Source: an uncultured Clostridia bacterium (GTDB lineage: Bacteria; Bacillota; Clostridia; Christensenellales; Borkfalkiaceae). From it: a DNA stretch of 46,357 bases. A program made the translations under genes and the position numbers. Positions 1 to 8,305 of the stretch are shown one piece after another (the first letter of the stretch is position 1; each line of letters starts with the position of its first letter). The notes under the pieces were generated by a model. The model had not been told where the DNA came from and did not search any database. It saw only the letters and a program-made list of their open reading frames with translations. Location: contig CALVMD010000012.1 of NCBI GenBank assembly GCA_944342025.1, forward strand, positions 1 through 46,357, written 5' to 3'.

Positions 1-38
1 CACAATCTGGCGCTCTAACCAACTGAGCTACACCCGCC
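1..38 (-). tRNA. tRNA-His(GTG), 3' part beyond window edge
   Basis: The 5' half of a tRNA is visible on the minus strand: acceptor strand GCGGGTG, TA, D-stem GCTC and D-loop, then anticodon stem CCAGA followed by loop bases TTGTG. The anticodon GTG reads His. An extra G (position 38) sits before the acceptor stem, the G-1 that is characteristic of tRNA-His. The 3' half lies outside the window, so the fold cannot be completed. Confidence 0.85.
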
Positions 39-46
39 ATAAAATT

Positions 47-123
47 TGGCGCGCCTGAAGAGATTCGAACTCCTGACACATGGCTTAGAAGGCCATTGCT
101 CTATCCTACTGAGCTACAGGCGC
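47..123 (-). tRNA. tRNA-Arg(TCT)
   Basis: Complete cloverleaf on the minus strand. Acceptor GCGCCTG pairs with CAGGCGC, the anticodon arm is ATGGC-CTTCTAA-GCCAT (anticodon TCT, Arg AGA/AGG), and the T arm contains TTCGAAT. The discriminator is G and CCA is encoded (positions 49-47). It is the middle gene of a three-tRNA cluster. Confidence 0.96.
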
Positions 124-147
124 AAAACACGCTCTCTTCTTTGTGTT

Positions 148-221
<74 letters not shown>

Positions 222-238
222 ATTCACAACGCTAAAAG

Positions 239-268
239 ATTATATCAAAATCCCGCGCCCGTTGTCAA
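239..268 (-). promoter_or_regulatory. Promoter of the tRNA cluster
   Basis: Both hexamers are perfect on the minus strand: TTGACA at 268-263 and TATAAT at 244-239, with an 18-base spacer. The predicted start is about ten bases before mature tRNA-Gly, as expected for a stable-RNA promoter. The rest of 222-337 is AT-rich and no clear terminator is seen after the metallophosphoesterase gene. Confidence 0.85.
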
Positions 269-337
269 TTATTTTTTATGTCTTTATGTCCCTTTTTTTT
301 ACATTTTTTATGCAGCGTGCCAAACGAAAAACTCTTT

Positions 338-808
338 TTATCGGATCTCTACGATCGTCGGCACCGCCTTAGAACCGTTGATCACCAAATAGCAATATGT
401 ATCCTTAGGGGAAAACCGCGTCATGCATCCGGGATTGATCAGAAGGACGCCGTCCTCCTCCCTGATCTCCGGCTCATGCGTATGCCCGTATAGCGCGATA
501 TCGCACAGCTTCTCCTTTGCTGCGCGCACCAGCCTTTCCGTGCCGCTCTTCACGCCGTACCTGTGCCCGTGGCAGGCAAACACGCGCCGCCCCTCCACGT
601 CCAGAATCACTTCGCTTTCCCCGCCGAAAAAATCGTTGTTTCCCGCGAGGACATACGTCTTTTCGGGATATTGCCGCATAATCTGGCGAGCGTCGGACGC
701 CATGTCGCCCAAATGGACGATCAGATCGCATTCGGCAAGCACCGTCGCGATCTTATCCAGAGGCGCGGTGTTGCGGTGGGTGTCCGAAATGACGACGATC
801 GTTTTCAC
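338..808 (-). CDS. YfcE/MJ0936-type metallophosphoesterase
   Basis: A single-domain calcineurin-like phosphoesterase of about 156 residues. Visible metal-site motifs are SDTH near the N-terminus, HLGD, AGNND and CHGH, with GHTH near residue 115. This set defines the YfcE/MJ0936 family of Mn-dependent phosphodiesterases, whose natural substrate is usually unknown. I chose the GTG at 808 over the in-frame ATG at 823. The GTG overlaps the rdgB stop as GTGA and has GGGGAGA six bases upstream, whereas the ATG has only a weak ribosome site. It is translationally coupled to rdgB, a pairing seen widely in Firmicutes, and is probably cytosolic. Confidence 0.9.
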   Translation of the reverse strand: MKTIVVISDTHRNTAPLDKIATVLAECDLIVHLGDMASDARQIMRQYPEKTYVLAGNNDFFGGESEVILDVEGRRVFACHGHRYGVKSGTERLVRAAKEKLCDIALYGHTHEPEIREEDGVLLINPGCMTRFSPKDTYCYLVINGSKAVPTIVEIR

Positions 809-1392
809 AGCATTTCTCCCCATTTCTCAGCGAGCGCCGCAAGCGCCCTCGCCCTGTGCGAAACGGCATTTTTTTCCTCGGCGTCCGCCGTTCCGAAGCT
901 CTTTTTCAGATCGTCGCTGAAAAAGAGCGGATCGTACCCGAAACCGTTGTCCCCTTCCGGAAAAAACAAGATCCTGCCGTACGTCCGCCCGGACGCGGTC
1001 AGCTCTCTCCCGTCGGGGAAACAGAGCGCGACGCAGCTTTCAAAATACGCCGTCCTCTTTTCTTCGGGAACGCCCGCGAGGTTTTTTAAGAGCAGTGCGT
1101 TGTTTGCGGCATCGTCGCCGTGCCCGCCCGCATAACGCGCGCTGTAAACGCCCGGCGCACCTCCGAGCGCATCGACGCAAAGGCCCGAATCATCCGCCAG
1201 GGCGACGCACCCCAACGCCATGCTGACGGCGCGCGCCTTCAAAAGCGCGTTCTCTTCGAACGTTGCCCCCGTCTCCTCTATTTCGTCGGAAAATCCGGCG
1301 TCTTTCATGGAAACGATTTCGCATCCTTTAAATATTTCCGCGATCTCTCTGAGTTTTCCGCGGTTGCCGCTTGCCGCTACAATTTTCATCAT
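805..1392 (-). CDS. rdgB: XTP/dITP pyrophosphatase (RdgB/HAM1)
   Basis: Hydrolyses non-canonical purine triphosphates (XTP, dITP, ITP) to monophosphates, keeping them out of nucleic acids. The N-terminal phosphate-binding segment KIVAASGNRGKLREI, the ADDSGL motif near residue 65, GVYSARYAG, and the C-terminal GYDPLF and SHRARAL segments are all family hallmarks, and length (195) is normal. The start is unusual. There is no ribosome site, and the promoter at 1399-1427 places transcription initiation on the A of the first of two consecutive ATGs (1392, 1389), so the mRNA may be leaderless. An upstream in-frame TTG at 1398 would lie in the promoter. The stop overlaps the next gene. Confidence 0.93.
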   Translation of the reverse strand: MMKIVAASGNRGKLREIAEIFKGCEIVSMKDAGFSDEIEETGATFEENALLKARAVSMALGCVALADDSGLCVDALGGAPGVYSARYAGGHGDDAANNALLLKNLAGVPEEKRTAYFESCVALCFPDGRELTASGRTYGRILFFPEGDNGFGYDPLFFSDDLKKSFGTADAEEKNAVSHRARALAALAEKWGEML

Positions 1393-1398
1393 GAGCAA

Positions 1399-1427
1399 AT
1401 TGTACCATTTTCGTTAAAGATTCGCAA
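1399..1427 (-). promoter_or_regulatory. rdgB promoter, apparently leaderless
   Basis: Minus-strand TTGCGA (1427-1422), 17-base spacer, TACAAT (1404-1399) preceded by TGG, an extended -10. Counting seven bases from the end of the -10 gives +1 at 1392, the first base of the rdgB ATG. Confidence 0.7.
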
Positions 1428-1446
1428 CTGTTTTCTCCTGTCGGCC

Positions 1447-1484
1447 CATAAAAACAACGGGAAAGGCACTTTCTGCCTCTCCCG
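1447..1484 (-). terminator. Intrinsic terminator after xylB
   Basis: Hairpin with an 11-bp stem and one mismatch (1458-1468 with 1474-1484), followed on the minus strand by TTGTTTTTAT. It would end the long siroheme/isomerase/xylulokinase transcript. Confidence 0.8.
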
Positions 1485-1498
1485 CATTGTGTTTAGCA

Positions 1499-2971
1499 TT
1501 AAATTTCCGAAAACGCATCTTTCAGAGCAGGATAAAGCAGCCTGAAGTTGTCGTATTTTTCCGCATACCGCCGCGCGATCTCTCTGTCCGGCAAAAGAGT
1601 CTCTTTGATCCGCACGATCGCATCGGCCGCTTCCCGCACCGACCTATATTCTCCGCAGCCGACCATGGCGAGCATCGCCCCTCCGTAAGAGGGTCCCTGC
1701 TCCGTCTGCGGGATGTCGACGGGCATATCCATGACGTTTGCAATGATCTTGCGCCAAAGCGGGCTCTTTGCGCCGCCGCCGCAAAGCTTGGTTCGTTCGA
1801 TCTTCACGCCGTTCTTTTTCGCCGCTTCCAGACAATCGCGAAGTGCGAACGCCACCCCTTCCAATACCGCGAGCGTCATCTGCTTTCTCGTCGTATCCGG
1901 CCGCATGCCGATGAATGCACCGCGCGCGTTCACGTCGTTGTGCGGGCTGCGCTCGCCCATGAGGTAAGGGAGAAAATACACATCGTTTTTGCCGAGCTCT
2001 TCCTCCAGCCCCTCCTGCTCTTTCGCATAGTCGTTCGTCTGCAGAATTTTATCCGACCACCAGGCGTTGCAGGACGCCGCCGAGAGGATACACCCCATCA
2101 GATGCCAGCCCCCGTCGGCATGGCAGAAACTGTGCAGGGCGTTGATCTTATCTTCCCTGTACGACGTTGCCGAAACGAACAGCGTGCCGCTCGTGCCGAG
2201 GGAGATATTGCAGCCGCCCTCGCCGACCACGCCCGTGCCGACCGCGGCGGCGGCGTTATCCCCCGCGCCCGCGACGACCTTGACGTCCGCCGAAAGCCCG
2301 AGCGTCTCCGCGATCTCCTCTTTGAGCGTCCCCACAACTTCGTAACTTTCATACAGTTTGGGCAGCTGCTGTTCTGAAATGCCGCAAATCTCGCACATTT
2401 CCTTGCTCCATCTGCGGTTTTTTACGTCTAAAAGCAGCATGCCGCTCGCGTCCGAATAATCGGTGCAGAAAGCGCCCGAAAGCCTATACGCCAAAAAGTC
2501 TTTGGGCAGCATGATCTTGGCGATCTTTTTGAAGTTTTCCGGTTCTTCCCTCTTCATCCACAAAATTTTGGGCGCAGTAAAGCCCGCAAACGCGATGTTG
2601 CCCGTATACGCCGAGAGCTTTTCCTTCCCGATGATGGTGTTGAGATATTCCGTCTGCTTTTCCGTCCTGCCGTCGTTCCATAAAATGGCGGGGCGGATAA
2701 CGTTGTCGTCTTTATCCAAAGCGACCAGCCCGTGCATCTGCCCGCCGAAGGAAATACCCTTTACAGCGGCTTTGTCCTGACCTTTGAGCAGTTCTCTCAG
2801 CCCGCGCATCGCCGCGGCGAACCAGTCTTCGGGGTTTTGCTCGCTCCAACCGGGATGCGGATAAAAAACATCGTAGGTCTGGGTGTTTTCCGCTAAAATT
2901 TTTCCGTTGCCCGTCACGAGCAGGAATTTTGTCCCGCTCGTGCCGAGGTCGATGCCGATATATGTATTCAT
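1499..2971 (-). CDS. xylB: Xylulokinase (FGGY family)
   Basis: Phosphorylates D-xylulose (or a similar ketopentose) with ATP to the 5-phosphate, feeding the pentose phosphate pathway. The 490-residue length is typical. The N-terminal loop GIDLGTSGTK (6-15) binds phosphate. GGQMHG near 76-81 is the signature that separates xylulokinases from other FGGY kinases. AGAGDNAAAA contains the catalytic Asp (about 238), and GGGAKSPLWRKI lies in the C-terminal ATP domain. AGGAGG stands five bases before the ATG. The gene follows the isomerase gene with a 136-base structured spacer, so both are probably co-transcribed. Glycerol or L-xylulose kinase activity cannot be ruled out. Confidence 0.93.
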   Translation of the reverse strand: MNTYIGIDLGTSGTKFLLVTGNGKILAENTQTYDVFYPHPGWSEQNPEDWFAAAMRGLRELLKGQDKAAVKGISFGGQMHGLVALDKDDNVIRPAILWNDGRTEKQTEYLNTIIGKEKLSAYTGNIAFAGFTAPKILWMKREEPENFKKIAKIMLPKDFLAYRLSGAFCTDYSDASGMLLLDVKNRRWSKEMCEICGISEQQLPKLYESYEVVGTLKEEIAETLGLSADVKVVAGAGDNAAAAVGTGVVGEGGCNISLGTSGTLFVSATSYREDKINALHSFCHADGGWHLMGCILSAASCNAWWSDKILQTNDYAKEQEGLEEELGKNDVYFLPYLMGERSPHNDVNARGAFIGMRPDTTRKQMTLAVLEGVAFALRDCLEAAKKNGVKIERTKLCGGGAKSPLWRKIIANVMDMPVDIPQTEQGPSYGGAMLAMVGCGEYRSVREAADAIVRIKETLLPDREIARRYAEKYDNFRLLYPALKDAFSEI

Positions 2972-3112
2972 TGAAACCTCCTATGCTTTAAGCGCAGAGA
3001 AGCGAGCAAGACAAGAAGCGCGCGGCTTTGCAAGGGGCGCGTACACAGACGCACGTAACCCGCGGCAAAACGCAAGCGCGACAACGTATTGCGACGCTTA
3101 TATGCGCTTAAA
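2972..3112 (-). repeat. Structured spacer between isomerase and xylB
   Basis: A 136-base intergenic stretch bounded by a perfect 10-bp inverted repeat, tttaagcgca at 2987-2996 and tgcgcttaaa at 3103-3112. The interior is rich in GCG blocks. No T-run or promoter is seen, so it may be an mRNA fold for processing or differential expression rather than a terminator. The repeat reaches into the isomerase stop codon. Confidence 0.45.
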
Positions 3113-4601
3113 ACGGATTTTCCGTCTTATACCTGACGCTCGCAGGCTGATTGTATCCGATTTCCTCCACGGGTACGCCGATGTATTTGAACACTTCGTA
3201 CAGCTCTTTGCCGAAATGCCCGAACGCCACCGCGCCGTGGTGCGGGTAATTGCCTTCAATCAACACATGGCGGTAGAACCGCTTCATTTCGGGAATGGCG
3301 AAAATGCCGATGCTGCCGAAAGAATGCGTGCGCACGGGCAAAACTTCGCCCTGCGCCACATACGCGCGCAGCTTGTTGTCCGCCGTCGACTGCAGGCGGA
3401 AGAAGGTGATGTCGCCCGCCTGAATGTCCCCTTCCAGCGTTCCCTGCGTGACCTCTTCGGGCAGAGAACGCGCCATGATGAGCTGATACTTCATCTCGCA
3501 GAAGCACAGCTTTTTCGAGCAGGTGTTGCCGCAGTGGAAGCCCATAAAGGTATCGGTGAGCGCGTACGGGTACTTGCCCTCGATGTCCGCCTTATACAGA
3601 TCCTTCGGCACCGTGTTGTTGATGTCGAGAAGCGTCACCGCGTCTTCGCTTATCACCGTGCCGATGAATTCGGACAGCGCGCCGTAGATGTCCACCTCGC
3701 AGGAGACGGGGATGCCGCGGCCCGTAAGGCGGCTGTTCACATAGCACGGGACAAAGCCGAACTGCGTCTGGAACGCGGGCCAGCACTTGCCGGCGATCGC
3801 CACATATTCGCGCGAACCCTTGTGCGCTTCGATCCAGTCGAGGAGCGTAAGCTCGTACTGCGCGAGCTTGGGCAGGATCTCCGGCTTTTTGTTGCCCTTG
3901 CCCAGCTCCTTTTCCATATCCTTTACGACGTCCGCGATGCGCTTGTCCCCGTCGTGCTTGTGGAACGCCTCGAACAGGTCAAGCTCGGAATTCTCCTCGA
4001 TCTCCACGCCGAGGTTATAAAGCTGCTGGATGGGCGCGTTGCACGCGAGGAAGTTTGTGGGACGAGGCCCGAAGGAGATGATTTTGAGATGTTTGAGAGC
4101 ATACACCGCGCGCGCGATGGGCAGAAAGCCGTGCAGCATGTCCGCGCACTCCTCCGCATCCCCCACGGGATATTCGGGGATATATGCCTTTACGCCGCGC
4201 AGTTTCAAATTATACGAAGCGTTGAGCATGCCACAGTATGCGTCGCCGCGCGAACTTGCGAGCGTGGGGATATCTTCCTCTGCCGCGGCAAAGAACATGA
4301 CCGCGCCGCCCACCTTTTCGGAAAACTCCTTGGCGAGCATCGTTTCGGAAATTTCCGGCCCGAAGTTGCCGAGGTACACCGCGAGCGCGTTGCAGCCCGC
4401 CTTCTCCACGTCTGCGAGCGCCTGCTTCATATGGATCTCGCTCTCCACGATGCACACGGGGCACTCGTAAATGTTCTCTTTGCCGTACTTTTTCTCGTAC
4501 GCCGCGACGAGCGCTTTCCTTCTGTTCACAGACAGGCTCTCGGGGAAACAATCCCTGGAGACTGCCACGACCCCAACCTTGATCTTGGGAATGTTCTGCA
4601 T
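3108..4601 (-). CDS. L-fucose/L-arabinose isomerase-family sugar isomerase
   Basis: A 497-residue member of the FucI/AraA fold, which interconverts aldoses and ketoses with a divalent metal. Candidate metal ligands are Glu302 (CEVDIYGA), Asp326 (LLDINNT) and His454/455 (NYPHHGAVAF), matching the Glu-Asp-His set of FucI. It is shorter than E. coli FucI (about 590) and resembles the broad FucI-like group of unproven specificity. GGAGG precedes the ATG. Its partner is the xylulokinase just downstream, so a ketopentose product (xylulose or ribulose) is plausible. It begins 31 bases after hemL with no convincing promoter or terminator between them. A second, divergent paralogue lies at 36374-37768. 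Confidence 0.85.
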   Translation of the reverse strand: MQNIPKIKVGVVAVSRDCFPESLSVNRRKALVAAYEKKYGKENIYECPVCIVESEIHMKQALADVEKAGCNALAVYLGNFGPEISETMLAKEFSEKVGGAVMFFAAAEEDIPTLASSRGDAYCGMLNASYNLKLRGVKAYIPEYPVGDAEECADMLHGFLPIARAVYALKHLKIISFGPRPTNFLACNAPIQQLYNLGVEIEENSELDLFEAFHKHDGDKRIADVVKDMEKELGKGNKKPEILPKLAQYELTLLDWIEAHKGSREYVAIAGKCWPAFQTQFGFVPCYVNSRLTGRGIPVSCEVDIYGALSEFIGTVISEDAVTLLDINNTVPKDLYKADIEGKYPYALTDTFMGFHCGNTCSKKLCFCEMKYQLIMARSLPEEVTQGTLEGDIQAGDITFFRLQSTADNKLRAYVAQGEVLPVRTHSFGSIGIFAIPEMKRFYRHVLIEGNYPHHGAVAFGHFGKELYEVFKYIGVPVEEIGYNQPASVRYKTENPF

Positions 4602-4632
4602 TTCTCTTTCCTCCGATTATTGATTTCTGATT

Positions 4633-5907
4633 TTATGAACCAACCGCAAGGCCTTCGCACGCCTGTGCGATCGCCTCGCAGGTCTTTCCGATATGATCTT
4701 TCGTATGCTCCGCCGAAACGAACATCGCCTCGAAAGGAGAAGGCGCAACGTAAACGCCCCTCTCCAGCATACGGGAAAAGTAAGCGGCAAAAGCGTGCGC
4801 GTCGCACCTTTGCACGTCTTCATAAGATTTCGGCGCCGCCTTTGCAAAAAACGGAGAGAGGAGCGACCCGACCCGATTGACGGGCACGCCCGCCGCGCGA
4901 AACGCTCTTTCGAGATCTGCGCCCTTCTCTTCGAGCAACGGATAGATGCTGTCTTTTCTCTCGCGGATCAGCTCCAGCATTTTCAGCCCCGCCGCGACGG
5001 CGGCGGGATTGCCCGAAAGGGTGCCCGCCTGATAAACTTTCCCGACGGGCGCGACGCACCGCATGATCTCGCGCCTTCCCGCATACGCCGCGAGCGGCAT
5101 GCCGCCGCCGACGATCTTGCCGAACGCAAAGAGATCGGGCAAAACGCCGTACCGCTCCGCCGCGCCGCCGTAAGCGACGCGAAAGCCCGTAATCACTTCG
5201 TCAAAGATCAAAAGAGCGCCGTATCTGTCGCACAGTTTCCGAAGAGAGGGCAAAAATCCTTCTTCGGGCGGTACGACTCCCATGTTCGCCGCAACGGGTT
5301 CCGCGATGACGCAGGCGATCTCTCCCGGGTTTGCCTCGAAAAGCGCTTTCACGCTCTCCGTATCGTTATACCGCGCGACGAGCGTCTGCGCCGCATACGC
5401 TGCAGGGACGCCCGCACTGTCGGGCATGGCCCCCGTAAGGCAGCCCGAACCCGCCTTGACCAACAATCCGTCCGAATGCCCGTGATAACACCCCTCGAAT
5501 TTGATGATCTTATCCCTGCCCGTATATCCCCTCGCGAGGCGTATTGCGGACATGCACGCTTCCGTTCCCGAATTGACGAGCCGCACCATTTCCGCGCCCG
5601 TCGCAAAGCAGATCTCCTCTGCAAGGGCGGTCTCTCTGCCCGTAGGAGCGCCGAACGAAAGCCCCCTTTTCACCGTCTCCGCGACCGCGGAGACGATCTC
5701 TTCTTTTGCATGTCCGAAAAGGAGAGGGCCCCAACTCATGACGTAATCGATATATCGGTTGCCGTCGGCATCTTCGATGACGTCTTTATATCCCCCCGCG
5801 ATAAAGAGCGGATCGCGCCCCACGGCGCGGAAGGCGCGGACGGGAGAGTTGACCCCGCCCGGGATCACTTTTTTTGCCTCGGCAAAGAGGCGGGAAGACT
5901 CGTTCAT
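4633..5907 (-). CDS. hemL: Glutamate-1-semialdehyde 2,1-aminomutase
   Basis: PLP enzyme converting glutamate-1-semialdehyde to 5-aminolevulinate in the C5 tetrapyrrole pathway. The PLP lysine is Lys264 in AFGKIVGGGMP, with the cofactor Asp in IFDEVITGFR and the phosphate-binding SGTEA near 113-117. Length (424) equals the usual size. The start overlaps the hemB stop as ATGA and is preceded by a GGGAGGGGAAGG purine run, so translation is coupled. It is the last tetrapyrrole gene of the operon, although hemA, whose product supplies its substrate, is near the front. Confidence 0.97.
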   Translation of the reverse strand: MNESSRLFAEAKKVIPGGVNSPVRAFRAVGRDPLFIAGGYKDVIEDADGNRYIDYVMSWGPLLFGHAKEEIVSAVAETVKRGLSFGAPTGRETALAEEICFATGAEMVRLVNSGTEACMSAIRLARGYTGRDKIIKFEGCYHGHSDGLLVKAGSGCLTGAMPDSAGVPAAYAAQTLVARYNDTESVKALFEANPGEIACVIAEPVAANMGVVPPEEGFLPSLRKLCDRYGALLIFDEVITGFRVAYGGAAERYGVLPDLFAFGKIVGGGMPLAAYAGRREIMRCVAPVGKVYQAGTLSGNPAAVAAGLKMLELIRERKDSIYPLLEEKGADLERAFRAAGVPVNRVGSLLSPFFAKAAPKSYEDVQRCDAHAFAAYFSRMLERGVYVAPSPFEAMFVSAEHTKDHIGKTCEAIAQACEGLAVGS

Positions 5908-6887
5908 TCCTTCCCCTCCCTCAGCCGCCTTGCAAATCCGAGCGCGTGATAAGTGATGACGATGTCGGCCCCCGCGCGGAAAAAGGCAGTCAGGATCTCC
6001 TCCACAATCTTATCTTCGTCGATCCAGCCGTTTGCGGCGGCCGCTTTGACCATCGAATATTCCCCGCTCACGTTGTAAACGGCGAGCGGCAGATCAGTCC
6101 TGCGCCTTGCGCGCGCGACGACGTCGAGATAAGAGAGCGCGGGCTTGACCATGAGGATGTCCGCCCCCTCCTCCTCGTCGGCGGAAAGCTCTCTGAGCGC
6201 TTCCCGCGCGTTGCGATAATCCATCTGATAAGATTTTCTGTCGCCGAACTGCGGCGCAGAATCTGCCGCGTCGCGGAAAGGTCCGTAAAACGCCGATGCG
6301 AATTTCGCGCTGTACCCCATGATCGGGGTATTGATAAACCCTTCCGCATCCAGTGCCTGCCTGATCGCTCCGACGACGCCGTCCATCATAGAAGAAGGCG
6401 CAACGATGTCGGCGCCCGCCCGCGCGGCACATACGGCGGCCGCCGCGTGCAGCGGAAGGGACGCGTCGTTGTCCACCTCACCGCCGCACAGTGCGCCGCA
6501 ATGCCCGTGCGACGTATATTCGCACAGGCAGATATCCGCGATAATGAGAAAAGAGCGGCCCGCTTTTTTGAAATATTCTTTTAAGAACGCAACGGCTCGC
6601 GGCACAACGCCGTTCGCATCGTACGCGCCGCTGCCCTTTTCGTCTTTGCGCTCGGGAATGCCGAAGAGCATGATCCCCGCGATCCCTGCGGAAAACACCT
6701 CGTCCGCGACCTCGCCGAGGCGGTCCGCCGAATAACGGTATACGCCGGGCATGGACGGGACTTCCTCTTTCACGCCGTTTCCGTACGTCACAAAGACGGG
6801 ATAGATCAGTTTTTTTACGTCGGGCGAAGTCTCTGAAACCAGCCCGCGAAGGCGCGCATCCGCGCGCATCCTCCTCATTCTCTGCAT
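5904..6887 (-). CDS. hemB: Porphobilinogen synthase (ALA dehydratase)
   Basis: Condenses two 5-aminolevulinates to porphobilinogen. Schiff-base lysines are visible as Lys195 (GYSAKFASAFYGPFRD) and Lys248 (MVKPAL). The active-site zinc cysteines Cys120, Cys122 and Cys130 (ICLCEYTSHGHC) mark the zinc-dependent class. Length (327) is normal. The ATG at 6887 has GGAG eight bases upstream, and later in-frame ATGs at 6878 and 6869 are less well spaced. It overlaps the end of cobA-hemD by 13 bases and hemL by 4. Confidence 0.97.
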   Translation of the reverse strand: MQRMRRMRADARLRGLVSETSPDVKKLIYPVFVTYGNGVKEEVPSMPGVYRYSADRLGEVADEVFSAGIAGIMLFGIPERKDEKGSGAYDANGVVPRAVAFLKEYFKKAGRSFLIIADICLCEYTSHGHCGALCGGEVDNDASLPLHAAAAVCAARAGADIVAPSSMMDGVVGAIRQALDAEGFINTPIMGYSAKFASAFYGPFRDAADSAPQFGDRKSYQMDYRNAREALRELSADEEEGADILMVKPALSYLDVVARARRRTDLPLAVYNVSGEYSMVKAAAANGWIDEDKIVEEILTAFFRAGADIVITYHALGFARRLREGKE

Positions 6888-8305
6888 CCTTTTCTCTCCT
6901 TTGCCGCCCGCACCGCCTCCGCCAGATCGTCCGCCGTTGCCCGCTCCGATACGATCGGCTCTATTCCGAATTCACGCACCGCGCGCGCAGTCTCTTCTCC
7001 AATAGCGGCAACTAAAATGCCGTCAGGCAGAACGCATCTTTCCAAAAACACGCGGGCGCCGCCCGCCGAAGAAAAAGTGATCGCATCCGCGCCGCAAAGC
7101 GCATCTTTTGCGCAAAGCAGCATCTCTTCGTCCGTTTCCGTATCGTATATGCCGATCTGCGTCCCGACTTCGGATAAAACGGCGCTGCCCTGCACGGAGC
7201 GCAGCAGCGCGATCTTCTCTTTGGAAACGCCAGTCTCTTTCAGCGCCGCCGCGAGCGCCTCCGAGGTATACTCTTTCGGCACGAGATCGGCGGCAAAACC
7301 ATATCCGCGCAGTGCGCGCGCCGTAGCGGAGCCGATCGCGGCAAATTTTTTATCACCGAAGACACGCAGATCGATCTCTGTTTCTTTCACTCTTTCAAAA
7401 AAGACTTCCACCCCGTTGACGGACGTGAACACGAGCCACGAAAAGCCGCTTATATTTTGCAAAGCGCCGTCAAAATCGCGCGGAACAATGCGAAGATAAG
7501 GGCAAACCGCCGTTCCGAACCCGTTTGTGCGCAGACATCCGGCAAGCCTTTCCGCATGCCCTTCCGTGCCCGTCACAACGACTTTTCCGCCGCCTTTCCG
7601 CGCGCGCACGTCCATGGCGCAGACCTCTCCCGCGACGATGACGAGCGGCGCGGGGAGTTCTTCCGCAAGCGATGCAAGATCGGACAGTCTGCCTCTCTTT
7701 TCGCGTTGACGGAGCGAACCCGCGTCGGAAATGAGCGCGACGGGCGTATCCCCGCTCATGCCGCCGCCGATCAGCTGAACTTGTATCTTTTCTGCCGACG
7801 CCTTCCCCATGAGGAACACGAGCGTGCCTTTTTCCTTTGCGAGGGCGGAAAAATCCGTTTCGCCTTCCGCCGCGTGCGCAGTCACGATATGCACGCCGCC
7901 CGATACGCCCCTGTGCGTGACGGGAATGCCCGCAAGCTCCGCCGCCGCAACCGCGCTCGTGACGCCCGGCACGCTCTCTGCAAAGATCCCCGCTTTTTTC
8001 AACGCAAGCATCTCTTCTCCGCCCCTGCCGAACACAAAGGAATCTCCCCCTTTCAGCCTGACAGTCAGGGCGTACTTTTTGCCGCATTCGACGAGAAGGG
8101 CGCAGATCTCTTCCTGCTTCATCCCGTGCCTGCCCGCCCGTTTCCCTGCAAAGATTTTTTTGCAGGAAGGCTTTACAAGGGACAGGATCCCGCCGTCGAT
8201 CAGGCTGTCGTAGACGAGGCAGTCGCACTGCCCGATCAGCTGCGCGCCGCGCAGGGTAAGCGATCCCGCGCCGCAGCCCCCGCCGACAAGGTACACCGCA
8301 TTCAT
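6875..8305 (-). CDS. cobA-hemD: Fused uroporphyrinogen-III C-methyltransferase / uroporphyrinogen-III synthase
   Basis: A 476-residue bifunctional protein. The N-terminal half (about 1-240) is a SAM-dependent CobA/SUMT domain: VYLVGGGCGAG, VYDSLID, the RLKGGDSFVFGRGGEE motif, and VPGVTSAVAAAELAGIPVTHR. The C-terminal half is a HemD fold with VFTSVNGVEVFF and ITFSSAGGARVFLE segments. HemD cyclises hydroxymethylbilane and CobA methylates the product twice to precorrin-2, so the fusion commits flux to siroheme or cobalamin. The start at 8305 overlaps the hemC stop (ATGA) and has GGAGAGG upstream. The open frame extends further upstream, but that part is arginine-rich shadow of hemC. Confidence 0.95.
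   Translation of the reverse strand: MNAVYLVGGGCGAGSLTLRGAQLIGQCDCLVYDSLIDGGILSLVKPSCKKIFAGKRAGRHGMKQEEICALLVECGKKYALTVRLKGGDSFVFGRGGEEMLALKKAGIFAESVPGVTSAVAAAELAGIPVTHRGVSGGVHIVTAHAAEGETDFSALAKEKGTLVFLMGKASAEKIQVQLIGGGMSGDTPVALISDAGSLRQREKRGRLSDLASLAEELPAPLVIVAGEVCAMDVRARKGGGKVVVTGTEGHAERLAGCLRTNGFGTAVCPYLRIVPRDFDGALQNISGFSWLVFTSVNGVEVFFERVKETEIDLRVFGDKKFAAIGSATARALRGYGFAADLVPKEYTSEALAAALKETGVSKEKIALLRSVQGSAVLSEVGTQIGIYDTETDEEMLLCAKDALCGADAITFSSAGGARVFLERCVLPDGILVAAIGEETARAVREFGIEPIVSERATADDLAEAVRAAKERKGCRE

Noticed and set aside
2883-4880. A 665-codon open frame on the plus strand opposite the isomerase gene
   Set aside because: Antisense shadow produced by GC-rich codon bias; composition is Arg/His-rich with no domain, ribosome site or promoter, and the minus-strand genes are clear.
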